Of a DNA stretch of 64,000 nucleotides, positions 36,801 through 50,200 are shown in pieces. Below the pieces are notes generated by a model. It saw only the letters and a list, made by a program, of their open reading frames with translations. It was not told the origin of the DNA and made no database searches. Within the stretch, counting starts at the first letter, position 1; each line of letters begins with the position of its first letter. A program made the translations under genes and the position numbers. The DNA lies in the NCBI RefSeq assembly GCF_963678635.1, contig NC_087068.1, positions 35,349,436-35,413,435 on the forward strand, written 5' to 3'. Origin of the DNA: Symsagittifera roscoffensis (Eukaryota > Xenacoelomorpha > Acoela > Convolutidae).

Positions 36801-39800
36801 TCAAACTTTTTATCTGGTTTTTGTCAGAAGCTGTGAAGAACTCTATTAAATACTTGTTTTGAATTGCAATTTTGTCAGAGTGGTCTTCTACTGCTTTTTA
36901 AACAAGTTAACGAAAACTTTCCAAATGGCAAAAAAGTGAAATTTTCCCAACAGTTTATTGGTTCACTTTTTCATTCCCACTCAATTTTTTCTATTAGAAA
37001 CATAGACATTTGAACAAAGGTTCGGATTAAATATTTCCATACAAAAAATTGAATGGCAATTTTGCTGGATAATGTTATCACAATACTATCCAGTAACTGC
37101 AAGCTTTTGCTTTCAATAGCTTTTTTGAAGATAAATGTCAATCAAAAATTTTGATGTCATTTTTGATGGACTAAAAAAACCAAAAAGCCAGCAATTTTTG
37201 TTTTCAGCGGTTTCGGTCAGCATTTCAGAAAAGCGGGTTTCAATTGTTAGAGTTTGTTTTAATTTTTTCCGGATTTTTCAAGCTAGACTGCTCACATCAG
37301 GGTAAAATCATGAATATTCCGATTGCCTTTTAAGGCCCATGGAGCAGTGTTCGCATAAGTAAATGATGAATTTTTCAAAAAAAAAGAAACACTTTGAATG
37401 AAAAAAAAAAGAATGAGTTTTTTTATCCCCCACACGCAATAATAACTGCAGTGACATATTTTGCTCATATTAACATAACAATTATGAAAAATAGCCTGCA
37501 TCAATTAATTCGCAACGAGTTCTAAGACGGATTAAAACGCGGCTTACGCGTTAATAGCTCGAAACGTACCACGCGTTAATTGACACAAATTGGCATTATT
37601 TAAACCCCCGCAACTTTACAAAAAAAGGTCTCAGGTATATTATCTAATTTAAATTAGAGCTAAAAACATCAAATTTTTTCGGATGATGGAAAAAAAGTCA
37701 AAAAGAGTTAAAAGTCAAAAGAAGTCTGGAGAAAAAAATTCACCCCGAGCACAAATATACAGTAAATTTTTTCAAAAGTCAAAAAAATGCGAAAAACTAT
37801 TATTAAATGAATTTCCTGAAGACTCTATAAGACTAAAACAAGACTGCTCGTTGCTCGTATATCAGGGCAACGCCTTGAATATTCCGACTGCCTTTTCAGG
37901 TGTATGAAGCAGTAATAACATGAAAAAGTTAAATGTATTAAAAGAAAACAAAGTTTTTTATTCAATTTGAGATTTTTCGTGAAAATCATCCCCCTACACG
38001 CCATACTAAGTGAAAAGTGATAGATTTTGCTCCTTGAAGCTTCCTTGAACCAATTTGGAGAGATTTGTACGACAGCTTAAATCTCCTCTTACGCGTTGAT
38101 AGTTTGTCCCAAATGGACTAAAATGGCACTTTTTACCACTCCATAACTTAATTTTAAAAAAAATTAAAAAAATCAGAGTTGAAATACATTTTAAAATAGG
38201 AGCTCAAGACCAAAACTTTTTGGCTGATAGAAAACAAATCTGTCAAAAATAACAAGTTAAAGAATCGAAATTTGTCTGGATGAAAAACCACCTCGCATGC
38301 AAAAGCACATAAAAGAATTTGAAAAATGACATACTACAGTCACGGGACTTAGAAACTGCAATTTTTTGTTTGCAACGAGCAAATAAACAGATTTTTTCTT
38401 CACGTTTTTGTCGTTTTCTCTGAAACTAGCAAAGTATTTGGAAGTAGCTAATCTGATCAAATTTTGAGAAACCTTGTTTGAAGGTGTAAACTTGCCAGTG
38501 AGTCATAACTAGTTTCAAAGTGTTCTTGCTCTGGAAACATTCTCAAAAACAAATCAAATAACCTCTCAATTTATGGGCCCAATTTAATGGTTCTTTTTGA
38601 AGCTGATGAATTTGTCTGTGTGCCGCAGAAACACGATAGACAAAAAAAAATTGAAAGATATACTTGGCCCGACGTCGAAAAATGATTGTATTTGTTTTGA
38701 CAAAACAGATATCAAAACGACGTTTTAAGTGCTTATACCAGAAAGTCATACAGAAATGTGAGACAGCGTAACTGCTTATGAGAACGCATATTTTCCAAGG
38801 TCATTTTTCTAAAAATTTGCTCGAAATTTTTTTTGTTGACTTAATTTGACCATCAACGCACAATTACTCGCAAAAAAATCTATTTTTTTTTTACACAGGA
38901 TCAAATTTTTTTTTTCACTTTTTGTTTTTTTTTGGAGTGTGGAGACTAAGAACTGATCATTAGCTTAGCTTCCCATAGATACAATTTGAGCCCTTAAATT
39001 CGTAACCTTTGTGTTGTTTTTGACAATGTTTCTGGTTATGATTCATTCACTGGCTATTTTACGCTTTCAAAGCAAACGTTCTTCATATTTGACCCAGTTA
39101 ACTCCATCTAAATAGTCTAAGCTAGCATATGTCAAAAGTTCACTCCTAATTCTGTAACAGTTGCAGAGAAAATGACAAAAACGTGGCAAATACCTCAGAC
39201 CATAACAACCTTTTCTCAATTTTAGCGAGCGGTTGATCGGAGCGAAACACATGAAATTTTTTTTTTCAAATGAATGCTTTAAAGCGTTCAAACTTGAAAC
39301 TCAAAAGAACCAGTCTGTTCATCTCAAATAGGTTTTGTGAAGGTTTCTGTTCATCTCGCTGAATATTAAACTAACAGTTTATCGAAAGACTACAGCATCA
39401 AGTTCAAATGTTATGGATACAGAAATTTTGCCTTTTTTCATGATTCAAGTATGGTAAAAGTGGTTATTATGTCAGCCCACTGACCCTTAATAGCCATTGA
39501 TAAGGAAAAAATAAACAAAAAATTGAAAAAGGGAATTCTTGTAGTAGACAGTGCTTTAAACTATCGAGTAGGCTTATCTTAAATCTTCTACCACTCAAAT
39601 TTGCTCCCTTTTTCTTAGTGTTTATCTGAGCCTGATAATCCTAACCAAGTGGAGCCGCCCACACGAAATATTATTCGATCCAGAGAAAATTGGAACTGGG
39701 GGAATAAAAACTGTTGAGACAACTCAGTTGAGATGAAAACAAAACGAAGTCAATTGAAATGGCCAATTGATTCCCTCTTCAATTGATATTGAAAATTAAG

Positions 39801-42800
39801 AAGGAATTAAAATAATCGATTTAGTTCTGGGTCTTGGCAGACAATTTAGGGTAAAGTTGCGAAAATGGAAAAAGCTAAATAGTCCTCTGGTTTATATTTT
39901 AAGGATTAGAGATTTTTTCTTTCAGATCAAATTCGGTTCATGATCAGATTTGCGTCACCCTAGTCAAAATAACTAAAACTTTTGCGAGCTAAAAATGTCA
40001 CATATCTGAAATGTCTGAAAATGTCACATACGTAATTCGACTTTTTTGGACATGCTCATTTTTTTTGCTCTCTAAAAAATGCTCTCTAAAAAACTGTAGC
40101 GCGCGATGATCACGTGTCTTAAATATAAGTGGTGCGCTCTAAAACAGCGTTATGATGTGCCAACATTATGTTTTTCTGGTTTAGTGACAGCTCAAAGATC
40201 AAATTTCACAGAAGGAGAACCGTTTGCCTAACACGTTGAGTTATAGCAAATTGTCCCTAATTGAGATGGTTTCTTTGTACTTATAGGAACTATCTAAAGA
40301 CGTGGTTTGTTATGGACTTCAGCAGTTCAGTTCCTTTCGACCACATCATCACGTGGGCCAACTGGGTGCTAGAGGACACTGACCCCTCCGGTTCGAACGG
40401 CACTTCATCTGGAGACTCCAGTGGAGGAGCAGGGGGCAATGCGGCTGTGGCCAAGGGGCTGAAGGGACTGAGGATGCTCAAGCTAGCCAAGTTTCTCACT
40501 CTGCTCAAGTTGCTGCGAATTACTCGACTCTTGAAATATGCTTCACAGTGGGAAGAGGTGGGTGATTTCACACACAACAAACAATTAAAATCAATGTCGC
40601 AGGCGGAAAAGTTCGCATTTTTTAGATTGTACTTCAGTTTTTAAAACTTCCCCAAGCCCCATAATCGAATCCTTTTAGCGAGCAAAACTCTGTTAATTAA
40701 CTTTTTTGCAAGTTAAGCTTTTGATTTGGCGGTTGTCGGAACGTTCTGTGCCAATTGAGAGGAGAACAAAACAGGTACTTTTCTTTTCAATGAACTAGTA
40801 ACTTGTACTAGTAATTTATTTCATCCAGATGGAATGGGATTTTTCCATGTCGTGATTTAGATAATTGTCGATGTACATTCGAAATCAGTTCCTGGATCTC
40901 GAAATATCTTAATACATTGTATTTACCAGGTATTTCAGATGTATGCGTTTTCTTTGTGGTGCAAAATCATCATTTGTCTCTTTGCGGTTTAGAAAACTTA
41001 GCAAATTTCGTTTGGTATAGTTTAGATTAGATCACCAGTTTTCTGTGAGCTCAGTTTCCGAACAAAACATTTCTTCAAAAAGTATTTTTGTTCAAACTTT
41101 CCCAATGCGCAGTATAGTTTGTTTACAAGCACATGTTCACACTTTACATCAGATAACTGCATAAATTTTGACCTTCCTTAAAATGATTGAAATCTTTTCA
41201 TTGATATGGAATCTTCTTTGATCCCCAGCTGGTACGCGCGCAAAAGCCAAACAGTTCTGACCGAATATTTGAAAAGGGAAATAGCATTTTGTTTTTTTTT
41301 AAGTCATCAAACCAATGCCGTGTGGAAACTCAGAGCTTTAGCTCTTTATTTTTCAGATGATTGATTTTTAAACAAATCAACAAAACACAAGTTCTATTTT
41401 TTTATAGCAGCTCGATGAGCTTAATGCGGTGATCATGTCCGAAGTAACTGAAAAGTTTTTGGCTTAATAATATTGCCATTAACTAACGGCTATACTTATT
41501 AAGTCAAGTACTTTAAAGTTACGCTTATAAATTTCGATGAAAGAGATTGAATGGAAGAGCGCTGAATTTTGTGCCTGTTGATGCTAAGTTATAAACTGAA
41601 GATTTGGTTATTTAGGTGTTATTGGTGTGTTTTCTTTTTCTTTTTCAGGTGTTCAACCTGGCAAGTGTGGCGATGCGTGTGGTGAATGTGGTCGGCACTA
41701 TGCTCCTGTTCGCCCACATCAACGGCTGCATCATGTTCCTCATCCCTCGCCTCTCCGACTTCCCACCCGGCAACTGGATCGACAACGACGGAATCAGGGT
41801 CAGTCAACACCTCTGGTGCATCATTCATTATACACCACATCAACGTATAGTTCGAGTAGTATATCATTGTTTTAACCGACCAGATGCATGATTTTCTAAG
41901 CTCGCTTTTATAATGCTTTAAGCTTTTAGAAATCAGAAAGAAATGATGCCCTCACAAACTCTGACAAATTATTTGTTATTATAAAAACCAGTGACAAACG
42001 AATTTTGACCGCTGAAGTGAACTCCAATAGACAATTAGCTGTTTTTGTCGCTGAGCTTTTCAATTGGAAATGAAATCCTATTGAATCCACTGAAAAATGC
42101 TGGAGCTCTGCGAGCTTCAACTGAGGTTGTTTAATTTGAAAAACCACCTGTTCAAAGAACGCAAAACTTGAATGGCCTAGCATTTGTTTCCACACTCTAC
42201 CTTGTCTCTGGATTCTGGTTTTGATCGCTTGCCAGCGTTCGACTGGCGTATAAAAATTCGTTTTTCATTTCTATTTCATTTTGACGAATCTTGTGCAAAT
42301 TTGATGGAATCCAGCGACAAAAATTCGATTATTTGAATTGTGCTGGTTCCAATTAAGCAGTAACTCACTTTTTAAAAAGTGAAAACCATGAATCTTCATC
42401 ATAAAACTCATGGAAACTTAAAATAAGAAATCAATACTTTCCTTTTTTCAGTGACATCCTTCGATCTTATTACGCCGCAAATCTGCGGTTTTTTACACCC
42501 AAAAAAGGCCTTAGTCAGCTGGAATTTTATCAGAAGACAAGTAATTGAGCCTAATCTCCTCCTTTTTAGATAACTCGCTCATAACCCTTCAAGGTTTTTT
42601 CTTTCAAAAATTCAATTATCTCAATACTGTTGGATCCAAGTATGCGGTAACTCTTTTTAATCGAAAGAATTGACGAAAAAATCATCATCATAAACGTCAC
42701 GCACCTTAAAATCAGAAAACAATATATCCCAAACCATTATCAAGGTACCCGAAATTGGTTTTAAAGAGTACCGTGTGGGATGGGAGCAAGAAAAAAAAAT

Positions 42801-44171
42801 TGCAAAAGGTTTCACTATACCAAAAAAAATTTCCCACACTCGTTGTAAAGAAAAAAACTATTTATTCACCTACTTAGATAATAATATTCGGATCTATAGT
42901 CAGCCTTTTTTCAATTGGCCATGATTTGTCTTTGCCTATTTTGTTTTGAAGGTGTAATTGCCCACTCATCGTGCCGCTTTACTGACGTTATCTTGGAAAT
43001 TACCAGAAAACTGTTGCTATCAGACCTATTTTAGTGCCTCCTGCGAACAATTTTTGTTATACTAAGGGGCTTGGAGTTTCGCAAAGTAACAACCTTGGGA
43101 TAATAAATAAGCGCAAGTTGGAATAATAACTAAAGTCCACTCTGGTATCTTCGTGTTTATCATACGCGGAAAACTAATTCGACCCATACAACATCCCATA
43201 TTGAATTTTGAAAGCTCACCACATTTTTCAAAATCAAAAACTATGAAGAACAGTGTTTCATTCGAAGTAAAATTTATTCATTTGAAATTTTTTTTGCAGC
43301 TGAAAAATATTCAAAAGGGAGAATAGTTTTTGCTTAATTGTAAGAATTTTTTTTCAAAAATTTGATCAATATGTTTGATCGAAAAATACTTTGATACCTT
43401 AAAGTTCAATTCAATCACTCAGAGTTTAAACTTTGTAAGGAAATGTGTGGGGCTTTTAATTTGTCATTGGGTTTTGTGCTATTATGTAAAATTAAAACAT
43501 TTTCTTCACAATCTTGATAGGGCAGAGTCTAAAGATAAATTTCAAGCAAAGTTTTCTCTTTCTCCAAAATTGTGAAAAAAAAGTTACCAAGATGCGTAAC
43601 CGACTGTTGCATGGACTCACTACCGACACCTCAGTCAGATGAAAAACTGATAATAAAAGCAGCATAATTGTCATCCGGCCGGATTGGCATTAACCAGTTG
43701 ATGTACATATTTAAGTATTTATATTTAAATTATTGTACTGCTGGTCAACTGGCCTTAAACAACACGGCCAGTTCATAAACATAGAGCATAGACCGCTCAG
43801 AGCACAATGATTAAGAGAATATATTTTATATATCTTTCTATTCTCTCCTAAGTTACCAAGTTAGTTGCCAATCCGTACGGATTCAATAGTTACCCAAACA
43901 ACGATAAATGACAATAATTTAAATTTTCTCGACATTGGCCAAAGGCATCAGCAGGACCACCACTCGAGTGGTCCAAACAAGCAGCACTGACTAATATGGC
44001 CGTCCTGGCCAAAGACGTAACCTACTCCGAACAAAACTAACAGTCATCGAATAACTAACAGTCAATAGAACTAATATACGAACTTGAAACAATAGGCGAA
44101 ACAGAAGCAGAAAAACGGAAAAGGGACATACGCAACAGGAGAAAAAGGTCACTTGGGAAAACAATACAGCA

Positions 44172-44216
<45 letters not shown>

Positions 44217-47200
44217 AGCACTATGCAACATTTTTCCATGGGATGAAGCAGATGCCTAAGAGAGGAGCTATATATTTTTTGTTTAGGAGTAAAAGGCCAA
44301 CGTCAACTAAAACAAAAATGCCCGGGACTCGATATACAGTCCATAAACTCAAAAGATTTGTTAAAAATACTCGAAGACATATTCCTTACGACCGACAAGA
44401 ATTACAGCTTTCGAAAGATATAAAGATATAACTTCATCTGGCGTAAGCAGCTAAAAAAAAACGAATCAAAAAAAATATTCCCGGTGGATCTAGTAAAAAT
44501 AGTACCACAATTATGTAGAAATAGTATCACAAGAACACCTCAAGACGCATACGAGTATGCGATTCGGAAAAAAAGGAATAAAACTTAGCAAAACAATGGA
44601 AACAAATCATTCGGATCATCAACAATTTCTTCTACAATCAAACAGGAACCTATGGGATACATAGATCCACTTGCAACAGGAGTATAAAATGGGTACAAAA
44701 ACAACCAAAGAGGTCGGGGTTTCCGCAGAGGCCGATAAAAATTCCCATGTAGAAGTACCAATACAGGAGGAATACAAAACAAACAACGAAGCCAAAACAA
44801 AACATGCTGTAAACATGGCAGACAATTTGGTCCCAATCATCAATTTGGTCTACAATCGTGCCCTGCAAAAGACAAGATTTTCATCAAATCTGCAAAAAGA
44901 AGACACTACGCAAAAGTATGCAGATCGACAAACGTAAACTAAATGAGAGAGTCAAATAGAAGCCAACGAGAGGAAGACGAAGAAAAAGAAGCAACCGAGG
45001 AAGACAAAAACGACCCCGTAACTTACGCAGAATTCACTTCAAAAAACGGATGGGAAGAAATACCACGCAATGAATGTACTGTATTGGCCACTTCAGAAGC
45101 GTTCCAAATAAAAAAATCTATATATTTACGCGAAGAGGATTTAAACGACCACAAAGTAAAACTGAAAACAATAACAGAAAACATATTCGCAATCGCAGAT
45201 TCAGGAAGCCCATTCTGTTTTTTGAATGAAAAACAGTAAAAAGACTACAAATTAATGACAGTTCGGCACGATTTAAATATATCCCACCGGAAGATGCAAC
45301 CAAAAAATTGGCATGCCACAACGAAGAATACATCATGCCGAAAAGACGGCTAATCCTTGCGGTAGAATCAAAAAGGTGGACCATACAGTCCGCACCATTC
45401 CTAAATGACCAAAAAGTAAACATAATCGGACAAAACACTCAAGCAAAAACTGCCATTACCTTATTTCGAGAAAACCGAAAATTCAACACGCAGGAAATAG
45501 AAAAATCAGACAAAGAAATCAAACAATGAGTCAAAGAGAACATCCAACAGCTATGTGCAAGAATTTAAAAATCAAAAAACCATGTAGTGAAAACGCAATC
45601 AATCAAAGGTGTTAAAGATAAAAAATCCACGTAGTGAAAACGCAATCCATCAAAGAGTACCAATTCACCTACAAAAACGCGTGGATGAAAAATTGAACAA
45701 CTGATAGACTATAAATACATCCTCACACTCGACAAATAATCGCAACAGCAACTTAGTGGTTCGATCGTAATATTGCTGAAAAAAGCCTTGGATTCAAAAA
45801 ATATTTTGAAAATTTATTCACAAAAACAAATATCAATCAGTCAAAAAGAAAACGCTGCAGAAATCATAAGGAGGAAAAGAAACTTCCCTCACTGTTTTTA
45901 ACACTCGACATTTGATATGCACTTTCACGAATCCCTCTGGATTCCGATACGAAAAAAACGATGATAATTCAGACTCATTGGAGGCAATGCTACTGAAACA
46001 TACCAACTCCAAAAAGACATACCAGCCGAATTCCAAAAAGCAATAGACCTTACTTTGACAAACTGCAAAAAAAAACATTCGCATATTTAAGCTACATACT
46101 CAGTGCAACAAAAAGATCCAGAGACACACAAAAAAAGCAGCTACATGAAGTTTTAACAAAAATAAATGACGGAAATTTAGCAATATCAATCAAAAAATGG
46201 CTCGACTATCACATCAATAGCGTAGGCACCGAGCCACTAAACCGGAAAACAGATGCAATACAAAAACTTAAACCACCAAAAATTTTCAAACATTCAAAAA
46301 AATTCCTGGGTCGAATCATAAAACCTCATTCAATCGATACTACAACGTGTTTCTGGGTTAAGTAAATATAAACATTCAAAATAAGAAACCAGCGTGGTAT
46401 TGCGACGCATCTACATCCAGGCAAGGGGCCACCCTCGAACAATTTACTGTTGAAGATTGAGTTGCATTAGCATACACTTCCAGATTTTTAAAATCACTAG
46501 AAGAAAAATACTCCGTAAGCAAACTAGAGTTGTTGAGGTTGTATCAGCAAAAAAAAAACAGTTCAGTTTTTTTATACGGGAAAAACTTTATCGTCATCAC
46601 AGATCACCAAGCTTTAGTCAACGCATTTGACGCCAGCAAAAGATCAAAACCAGCCAACTAGATGAATTGATCGTTTGACCCCATTTAACTCTCACATAAA
46701 CTTCTTGGCGGGAAAAAAGATTAGCAGACTACATACCCAGAAATCCGGTAGGATTATCTTTACCCCCCAGTGAGTATGATGAGGAATTTATAGAAGCGTC
46801 GACTAACTCATTCAATGTGAATCTTGAATTGATTGACCACGTCATTCTAAACGAACTAGCCAATCAGAAACGAGCTCATAATCGGCTGATCGAAACGCAC
46901 GCGGAAAACGAAAAGAAACTAACTACTCAATTGAAACCTCAAGCGCAATTCAAGTCTTCCAATCATACCGACACTGAGCAAAAACACTAAGCAAAAACAA
47001 AAATTCGAGCGAACTCTTTTTCAGAAATTAACTTCCAACAAAAATAACGTCAAAACAAACCTTAAACTCGGATTTATAATATCGGATTTATTATCAAAAA
47101 CCTGAGTCGGAGAGTTGAAAACACGGGATTTGAAAAAGGATTCATCATAGATTTAACGCGAGCGACACAACACAAATGAAAGAACCACAAACTTCGACAT

Positions 47201-50200
47201 CAATGAATACGACACAAAAACAAGACGTGCAGTCCCAATCGGAAATGACGTTCGAAATCAATGAGCAAAAAGAGTACTGCCTAAGCAGGGTAGACCCATA
47301 CCAACAATACATGGAGGAGACAAGCTCAAACGAAGTACCACCAGCAAGGACGAGCCATACACACCAATTAAAAACCAGACAGAGGAAGACAGGCCATTGT
47401 ACAGCAGAAACTTACAAAAGGTAAGGGGAATCGGCAGCCGAGGACCGAAAAACGATTGTCAATTTTGTCAGAAAGAGAGTTTGGGAGGCACTAAAATTGA
47501 CCTACGGGGACTACTGGTACAATGTAAGAGATCGCCTGCTCGTCAAGAAGGACTGCCTACTAATAGAAGAAAAATTCATCAAAATACAACAATTCAGACA
47601 AACAATCCTAGACGTCCTACATCTCACAAACCCTAGAGCAGCCATTATGCTTGACTTATGGGAACCGTTGCTTTCCACACATACACAGAACAATAGTCCG
47701 AATGGCACAGAACTACCGCCATTGCTCCGAACAAGGTAGAAAACAGACACCAGTAGTCGAGCCAAACGAGTAAGTTTAATTAGATTTTGCGGGGCCCCTA
47801 CTGGACTTGTTGATTGAGAAGGCTTACATTTTAGTCGCCGTTTACAAGTGGACGAAATTCTCGGCGGCAAAATTTGTCCCAAATACAACCGTGGATACAG
47901 CTATAAATTTTCTGCTAAGATTTATATCAAATGTTGGGGTCCAAATAAAACTAAAGTGTGACCAAGTTCAAACGGTCAGAGCGGAAACATTTGCCCAGCT
48001 TGATGACCATTGGTCTATGGTCTACAGAGTAGTTGAAAAATTGATACAAACACTGAAGCAAAGGAAGGGAGTAATGTGAATAGACAACACTTCTCCAACT
48101 TGCGTCCGACTTCGCGGAAGTCATAAAAAAGATCTTCAAATCTTCAAATCTTGCGTCCAACGTCGCGGAAATTATCAAATAACCTAATTTAGGTAGACGC
48201 AAAACACGCTTGTTTAGATCGGAGAACTTTTATGTAACCCCCATTGCCGCCAGAAATAATGCGCGACCTACAGTGCTGGTCAGAAAGCAAGGTGAACAAT
48301 AAATGAAAACCATTAGAGAAGATACTAGAACCCACGAACTTCATGGATTAGAGGAACACAAACCCAAGTAAACAAAAACACTAAGAGACACATACAACAG
48401 GTAGCCAGATTAAAACTCTCCACAAAAGTATAGGACCCAAAAACATTCAAACAAAAATTTAAAACAATAGACAGAAAAAACTTTGACCTAAACTCCGCTC
48501 ACGGCCTGGGTACAGACACGAGGCAAACAAACTAGCTTGCTGGGAGCAGTGGATTCGCTTTTGTATCAAATCCCAAAAATCTACCGACCGTGTAGACCCT
48601 GACGATTAAGTGATTATAATGCATACAAATCTGCAAGACGTACAGGTCCATGCTTACGGTTCCTAGACATGGAAAAGCCGAACGCGCCCCAACATCCAAT
48701 GTTCATGGAGGACGAGAAAACGGGACTGCCCAGGAAACTATCCCGAAAGGAATAACAAACCAGATGGGACTCCGAGTCAGAAAAAAACGGAAAGCACAGA
48801 ATGGCAAAAGAACGGGAGGGAAAGCAACTCCAAGACACGCCAGGGGTATGACCTCCAATAAATAGCATAGAACAAACAAAATTTACAATAACATTACCCG
48901 GGAAGCCAACCATTCTTGTGCCTGACAAAACAAAATATATAACCAAGCTAGCAGCATTAAAAGTTTTATTGATGAGATGGGTTTTCAAGAAAGTTCACCT
49001 AAACTCATGGCATGCCTGAAGCTCATAGAAACAATAAACCCAGTAGCCAACCTGAGCGATCAGTGTGGTGGACTTACTATCTCCAATCGAAAGACCAACA
49101 GAATAAAAGAAAGATTTAATACTAGATATGGTAAAGGGAACAAATGAAAACAAAAAGGATCAGGGAGAAACGGCGGCCCAAGATCAAGTCAACATGACAA
49201 AGGAACACAAACAACAACAAGAGGATGAAACAATTAGAACAAAGAAAAGCAGCGAACCAGAAAAAAGATACATAGATCCACGTGGAAGAGGAGCACAAAA
49301 TGGGTACAAAAACAACCAAAGAAGTCGGAGTTTCCGCAGAGCCCGATTAAAATTCCCATGTAGAAGTACCAATACAGGAGGAATACTAAACAAACAACGA
49401 AGCCAAAACAAAATATGCTACAAATATGGCAGACAATTTGATCCCAATCATTTACAATCGTGCCCCGAAAAAGAAAAGCTTTTAACCAAATCTGCAAAAC
49501 AAAAGTATGCAGACACTACACAAAAGTATGCAGATCGACAAACGTAAACTAAATGAGAGAATCAAATAGAAGCCAACGAGAGGAAGACAAAGAAAAAGAA
49601 GCAACCGATGAAGACAAAAACGACCCAATAACTTACGCAGAATTCATTTCAACAACCGGATGGGAAGAAATACCAGGCAATGAATTTACTGTATTGGCCA
49701 CTTCAGAAGCATTCCAAATAAAAAAATTGATATATTTACGCGAAGAGGAGTTAAACGACGTCAAAAAAAAACTGAAAACAAAAACAGAAAACATATTTGG
49801 AATCGCAGATTCAGGAAGCACATTCTCATTTTGATTGAAAAACAGTAAAAAGACTACAAACAAATGACAGTTCTGCACAATTTAAATATATCCCACCGGA
49901 AGATGCAACCAAAAAATTGGCATGCCACAACGAAAAACACGTCATGCCGAAAAGACAGCTAATCCTTGCGGTAGAATCGAAAAAATGAACCATACAGTCC
50001 GCACCATTCTTAAATGAACAAAAAGTAAACATAATCGGACGAAACACTCAAACAAAAATTGGCATCACATAATTGTGAGAAAAACCGAAAATTCAACACG
50101 CAGGAAATAGAAAAATCAGACAAAGAAATCAAACAATGAGTCGAAGAGAACTTCCAACAGCTATGTGCTAGAATTTAAAAATCAAAAAACCATGTAGTGA

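Larger units (their letters stand above)
31806..40286 (+). other. HCN intron 2
   Basis: An 8.5-kb intron whose first 6.4 kb (31918-38235) is a tandemly duplicated array of family A and B derivatives. The remaining 38236-40286 is AT-rich with no exon recognised. Confidence 0.7.

Noticed and set aside
41616-41648. Upstream in-frame start or acceptor for HCN exon 4
   Set aside because: Using the earlier AG at about 41615 would add a Phe/Leu-rich stretch encoded by the polypyrimidine tract; the acceptor at 41648 gives the family-like S5.
44585-44868. Several overlapping minus-strand hydrophobic frames in element 2 (also at 49122-49497)
   Set aside because: They are antisense to the basic gag region; Lys/Asn-rich coding sequence reads as Phe/Leu/Cys-rich in reverse. 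No independent support for membrane proteins.
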